From Collinsella sp. (lineage in GTDB: Bacteria > Actinomycetota > Coriobacteriia > Coriobacteriales > Coriobacteriaceae), in assembly GCA_019414545.1 (NCBI GenBank), contig DXLV01000024.1, forward strand, positions 13,947-29,022: 15,076 bases of DNA. The letters run 5' to 3'. The translations under genes were made by a program, and so were the position numbers. Numbering within the stretch: the stretch's first letter is position 1; the number at the start of each line of letters is the position of its first letter. Under the pieces are notes generated by a model that worked only from the letters and a program-made list of their open reading frames with translations, ran no database searches and was not told the origin of the DNA. Positions 12,157 to 15,076 of this stretch are shown one piece after another.

Positions 12157-12185
12157 ACGCCACCCGGGAAACCGGGCGGCGTTTT
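12157..12185 (+). terminator. Intrinsic terminator after the winged-helix gene
   Basis: ACGCC and CCCGG pair with CCGGG and GGCGT (12157-12167 with 12172-12182, one A-C mismatch) around a GAAA tetraloop, followed by TTTT. It separates the regulator from pyrG. Confidence 0.85.
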
Positions 12186-12223
12186 GTTTCAAGATTGAGA
12201 AATGCAACCGCACGCGAGAAAAA

Positions 12224-12255
12224 TTGCGAACGGTCCGCGGCGCGAGTATTACAAT
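12224..12255 (+). promoter_or_regulatory. Probable pyrG promoter
   Basis: TTGCGA (12224-12229) followed by TATTAC after 17 bp (12247-12252) or by TACAAT after 20 bp (12250-12255). GAACGGT overlaps the -35. I see no run of G and C at the expected start site of the kind used for reiterative-transcription control of B. subtilis pyrG. Confidence 0.5.
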
Positions 12256-12310
12256 GAAGACCCGTAAGATGTGTATGGATAACTTCTACGGGAAGCGCAG
12301 GTAACTCAAT

Positions 12311-13972
12311 ATGACCAAGCATGTGTTCGTGACCGGTGGCGTAGTTTCGTCTCTGGGCAAGGGTATTACCGCGGCCTCGCTGGGCCGTCTGCTCAAGTCG
12401 CGTGGCTACAAAGTAACGATGCAAAAGGCCGACCCGTATCTGAACGTCGACCCCGGCACCATGAGCCCGTTCCAGCATGGCGAGGTCTTTGTGACTGAGG
12501 ACGGCTACGAGTCCGATTTGGACCTGGGCCACTACGAGCGCTTTATTGACGAGAACCTGACCCGCGATTCTAACTTTACGACGGGCGCCATTTACAAGAG
12601 CCTGATTGCCCGCGAGCGTCGCGGTGACTTTTTGGGCGGTACCGTCCAGGTGATTCCCCACGTCACCAATGCCATTAAGGACAAGTTCCGCCGCATCGAG
12701 GAGCAGACCGGCTCCGATGTAGTCATCACCGAGCTGGGCGGCACGATCGGCGACATCGAGTCCCAACCGTTTGTGGAGGCCATCCGTCAGTACCGCAAGG
12801 AGGCCGGCCCCGAGAACGTCTGCTACATCCACGTGTCGCTCGTTCCCTATATTGCCGCCGCCCACGAGGTCAAGACCAAGCCCACGCAGCATTCCGTCAA
12901 GGAGCTCCGCAGCTTTGGCATCCAGCCCGATATTATCGTGCTGCGCTCCGACCACCATATCGATGACGCTATCCGCGGAAAGATCGCAAGCTTCTGCGAC
13001 GTCGACACCGATTGCGTCTTTACCAACGAGGACTGCGCGAGCATTTACGATGTTCCGCAGCTGCTTGCCGAGCAGGACTTTGACCTGCGCATTTGCGAGC
13101 GCCTGGGTCTGGATCCGCGTGAGCGCGACATGAGCGAGTGGAACGAGTTCCTGCGCAAACAGAATCACGCCAACCATCACGCCGACAAGGTGAAGATCGC
13201 CGTCGTTGGCAAGTACACGCAGCTGCCCGATGCGTACCTGTCGGTTATCGAGGCCCTGCACCATGCGGGCGTCTTCTACGATCGCCATGTGGACGTCCAG
13301 CTAGTCGACGGCGAGAGCCTCGATGAGCAGAATGTCTCCGAGGTTCTAGGCGACGCCTCGGGCATCCTGGTCCCCGGCGGCTTTGGCAAGCGCGCCCTGG
13401 AGGGCAAGATCCTCGCGGCCGAGTTTGCCCGTGAGCACAAGATTCCGTATCTGGGCATTTGCCTGGGTATGCAGGTCGCCGTGTGCGAGTTCGCCCGCAA
13501 TGTCGTTGGCCTTGCTGGTGCCAGCTCCTCCGAGTTTGATCCGGACGGTCCGTATAGCGTCATCGATCTGATGAGCTCGCAGGAGGACGTGACCGAGAAG
13601 GGCGGCACCATGCGCCTGGGCGCCTATCCGTGCAAGCTCGCCGCCGATACTCTTGCTCGTGAGGCATATGGCGAGGAACTCGTCTACGAGCGTCACCGTC
13701 ACCGCTTTGAGTTCAACAACGCCTTCCGCGACCAGCTCGAGGACGCCGGCTTGGTTATCTCGGGTCTGTCGCCCGATGAGCGCCTGGTTGAGATGGTCGA
13801 GCTGCCGCGCGACGTGCATCCGTGGTATGTGGCAACCCAGGCTCATCCCGAGTTCAAGAGCCGCCCGACCAACCCGCAGCCGCTGTTCCGCGAGTTCGTG
13901 CGCGCTTCGATCGGCCAGCACGAGGGTGTCGACCGTCTGCAGGTGACGCCCATGAACCTCGCTACGGACTAA
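12311..13972 (+). CDS. pyrG: CTP synthase (glutamine hydrolysing)
   Basis: Makes CTP from UTP, ATP and glutamine, the last step of pyrimidine nucleotide synthesis. 553 aa, close to the usual 535-555. N-terminal amidoligase domain (about 1-270): VTGGVVSSLGKGI with the ATP loop (residues 7-19), KADPYLNVDPGTMSPFQHGEVFVT (39-62) and ELGGTIGDIES (141-151). C-terminal class I glutamine amidotransferase domain: GICLGMQ with nucleophile C384, and the H512/E514 pair in AHPEF. All catalytic residues are present. ATG 12311 follows a weak CAGG. It has its own promoter region and no terminator before xerD, so the two are probably cotranscribed. Confidence 0.98.
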   Translation: MTKHVFVTGGVVSSLGKGITAASLGRLLKSRGYKVTMQKADPYLNVDPGTMSPFQHGEVFVTEDGYESDLDLGHYERFIDENLTRDSNFTTGAIYKSLIARERRGDFLGGTVQVIPHVTNAIKDKFRRIEEQTGSDVVITELGGTIGDIESQPFVEAIRQYRKEAGPENVCYIHVSLVPYIAAAHEVKTKPTQHSVKELRSFGIQPDIIVLRSDHHIDDAIRGKIASFCDVDTDCVFTNEDCASIYDVPQLLAEQDFDLRICERLGLDPRERDMSEWNEFLRKQNHANHHADKVKIAVVGKYTQLPDAYLSVIEALHHAGVFYDRHVDVQLVDGESLDEQNVSEVLGDASGILVPGGFGKRALEGKILAAEFAREHKIPYLGICLGMQVAVCEFARNVVGLAGASSSEFDPDGPYSVIDLMSSQEDVTEKGGTMRLGAYPCKLAADTLAREAYGEELVYERHRHRFEFNNAFRDQLEDAGLVISGLSPDERLVEMVELPRDVHPWYVATQAHPEFKSRPTNPQPLFREFVRASIGQHEGVDRLQVTPMNLATD

Positions 13973-13974
13973 GG

Positions 13975-14916
13975 GTGCCGGCGAATAAGGAACATACCGA
14001 AGCTACTCCCTCGTCGCTCGCCGTGGCGGCGGGGGAGTATCTCGATTACCTCGCGGTCGAGCGGGGCTTGGCGCGCAACACGATTGCGGCCTATCGTCGT
14101 GACCTGACGACGTACTGCGCCTATCTGGAGCGGGCGGGTATTGTGTCTTTTGAAGAGGTGACCCGTCAGATCGTGGAGGGCTTTGTCGCCGATCGCCGCG
14201 ACGGAGGCTATTCCGACGCCTCGGTGGAGCGTGCGCTTGCTGCCGTGAAGGGCCTGCATGCCTTTTTGGTGCGCGATGGGGCCGTGGCCCAAAACCCGAC
14301 GGCGGCGTTGCGCCTGCCTAAAAAGGCTGAGCGTTTGCCGGAGTATCTATCGGTGGAGGATGTCTCGGCACTGCTCGATCAAGACTTTCCCGAGGGCGAG
14401 ATGGGACTGCGCGACCATGCCATCTTGGAAGTGCTCTACGGATGCGGTTTGCGTGTGAGTGAGCTGGTTGGGCTCGATGTGGGCGATATCCATATTGACG
14501 ATGGCTTTGTACTCGTTCGCGGTAAGGGCTCAAAGGAACGCCTGTCCCCACTGGTGGGAAGCGCGGCGCGAGCTCTGACGCTCTATGTAACTGAGGGACG
14601 TTCTCGCTTGGCGGCCCATGCCCGCGGAACCGAGACCTCGGCGGTCTTTTTAAATAAGAACGGCCGCCGTCTGTCGCGCCAGGCCGTGCATGCGATATGC
14701 GAGCGGTATGGGCGTCAGGTGGGGCTGGTGGGGCTCCATCCCCATACCTTGCGCCACTCCTTTGCCACCCACATGCTCGCGGGCGGTGCCGACCTGCGTG
14801 TGCTGCAGGAGATTTTGGGCCATGCCGATATTTCGACCACGCAGGTCTACACGCATGTCGACCGAACGCAACTGACCGAGGTCTATCTGGCGGCGCATCC
14901 GCTAGCACATCGCTAG
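13975..14916 (+). CDS. xerD: Site-specific tyrosine recombinase XerD
   Basis: XerD acts with XerC at the chromosomal dif site to resolve dimers. From GTG 13975 it is 313 aa, normal for Xer proteins. N-terminal core-binding domain about 15-115 (EYLDYLAVERGLARNTIAAYRRDL). The catalytic domain has the full set at E. coli XerD spacing: R160 (GLRVSELVGL), K184 (RGKGSKER), H257 and R260 (HTLRH), H283 (GHADIST) and nucleophile Y292 (TQVYTHV). GTG 13975 is chosen because it lies two bases after the pyrG stop, allowing translational coupling; an in-frame GTG at about 14023 is a shorter alternative, and the longer ORF into pyrG is unlikely. XerC is a conceivable alternative, but the C-terminal motifs are XerD-like. 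Last gene before the terminator. Confidence 0.93.
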   Translation: MPANKEHTEATPSSLAVAAGEYLDYLAVERGLARNTIAAYRRDLTTYCAYLERAGIVSFEEVTRQIVEGFVADRRDGGYSDASVERALAAVKGLHAFLVRDGAVAQNPTAALRLPKKAERLPEYLSVEDVSALLDQDFPEGEMGLRDHAILEVLYGCGLRVSELVGLDVGDIHIDDGFVLVRGKGSKERLSPLVGSAARALTLYVTEGRSRLAAHARGTETSAVFLNKNGRRLSRQAVHAICERYGRQVGLVGLHPHTLRHSFATHMLAGGADLRVLQEILGHADISTTQVYTHVDRTQLTEVYLAAHPLAHR

Positions 14917-14951
14917 CACCTCGCTGACCTGCATATTTATAAATACTAAAG

Positions 14952-15019
14952 GGGACGGGCCCCAGATTGCCGAGACGCACTTTTGCGCGCATGGGCAATC
15001 TGGGGCTCGTCCCATTTTT
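14952..15019. terminator. Strong, probably bidirectional terminator after xerD
   Basis: A 20-bp stem (14952-14971 with 14994-15013), perfect except one G-U pair, with a 22-base loop holding a small CGCA/TGCG helix. TTTTT follows on the plus strand. On the minus strand the stem is followed by TTTAGTATTTATAA, so it could also stop transcription from the right. Confidence 0.88.
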
Positions 15020-15076
15020 CGCTAGACACCGACGCGGCGGTGGGCCGTGTGTACCGTGGGGGGGGGGGTTTGGGGG
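15020..15076. other. Sequence end with poly-G run
   Basis: No gene is seen. An 11-G run begins at 15058, followed by TTT and GGGGG to the last base. This resembles a low-quality contig end more than biology. Confidence 0.6.

Noticed and set aside
1941..12236. TGCGAACGGT shared by the ppk upstream region (1941) and the pyrG promoter (12226) as a common regulator site.
   Set aside because: Two single matches of ten bases without conserved spacing to a promoter may be chance. Only the 21-bp-spaced pairs near arcA were kept.
13822..13974. A longer start for xerD inside pyrG.
   Set aside because: It would overlap the last 50 codons of pyrG, and the added residues look like a shadow of pyrG. Xer proteins begin a few residues before the core-binding domain.
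1..15076. CRISPR arrays, tRNA or rRNA genes, phage genes, toxin-antitoxin pairs.
   Set aside because: No regularly spaced repeats, cloverleaf-like or rRNA sequence, and no matching proteins were seen on either strand. The only recombinase is the housekeeping xerD.
15058..15076. A G-quadruplex or telomere-like end.
   Set aside because: The runs are at the exact sequence end and of the kind produced by base-calling failure; no repeat unit is seen.

Overview
The window looks like chromosomal DNA of a GC-rich, probably anaerobic Gram-positive bacterium. My best guess is a Coriobacteriia member such as Collinsella. This rests on the style of the proteins (PPK1, ArcA, a YfcC-type ArcD, DUF1846, a pyrG-xerD pair) and on GC-ending codons combined with AT-rich promoter regions. 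I could not run a search to confirm it. Position 1 lies inside a gene, and the far end finishes in poly-G, as a contig end would.

Layout. (1) 1-1854, minus strand: polyphosphate kinase (ppk), cut off at its C-terminus by the window edge. (2) 1855-9451, plus strand: an arginine deiminase (ADI) locus in two transcription-unit-like blocks. Block A is a long regulatory region, arcA copy 1 and a PLP aminotransferase (probably arcT), and ends in a strong terminator. Block B is a second, homologous but diverged regulatory region, arcA copy 2 (coding sequence apparently identical to copy 1), catabolic ornithine carbamoyltransferase (arcB) and a YfcC-type arginine/ornithine exchanger (arcD). No carbamate kinase (arcC) is present. 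(3) 9452-10056: a hairpin-rich gap with a likely decayed second arcD start, a 21-bp inverted repeat and alternative RNA structures. (4) 10057-11538: a DUF1846 protein with its own -10 and terminator. (5) 11794-12132: a small winged-helix regulator. (6) 12311-14916: pyrG (CTP synthase) closely followed by xerD (tyrosine recombinase), then a 20-bp-stem terminator and the sequence end.

How the genes work together. ArcA turns arginine into citrulline and ammonia. ArcB splits citrulline with phosphate into ornithine and carbamoyl phosphate. ArcD would exchange ornithine for arginine. ATP from carbamoyl phosphate needs a carbamate kinase encoded elsewhere. The aminotransferase between the arcA copies is a regular but poorly understood ADI-cluster companion in lactic acid bacteria; its substrate is unknown.

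The most notable signal is that the two arcA coding sequences look identical, with identity stopping one base after the stop codon, while both flanks have diverged. The two promoters nevertheless keep the same architecture at the same distances: paired TGAAT half-sites 21 bp apart about 270 bp upstream of the -10, paired CCGTTC repeats 21 bp apart just upstream of the core promoter, and a TATAA(C/A) -10 placed 88 bp before the ATG. This suggests recent gene conversion of the coding region together with selection on promoter spacing.
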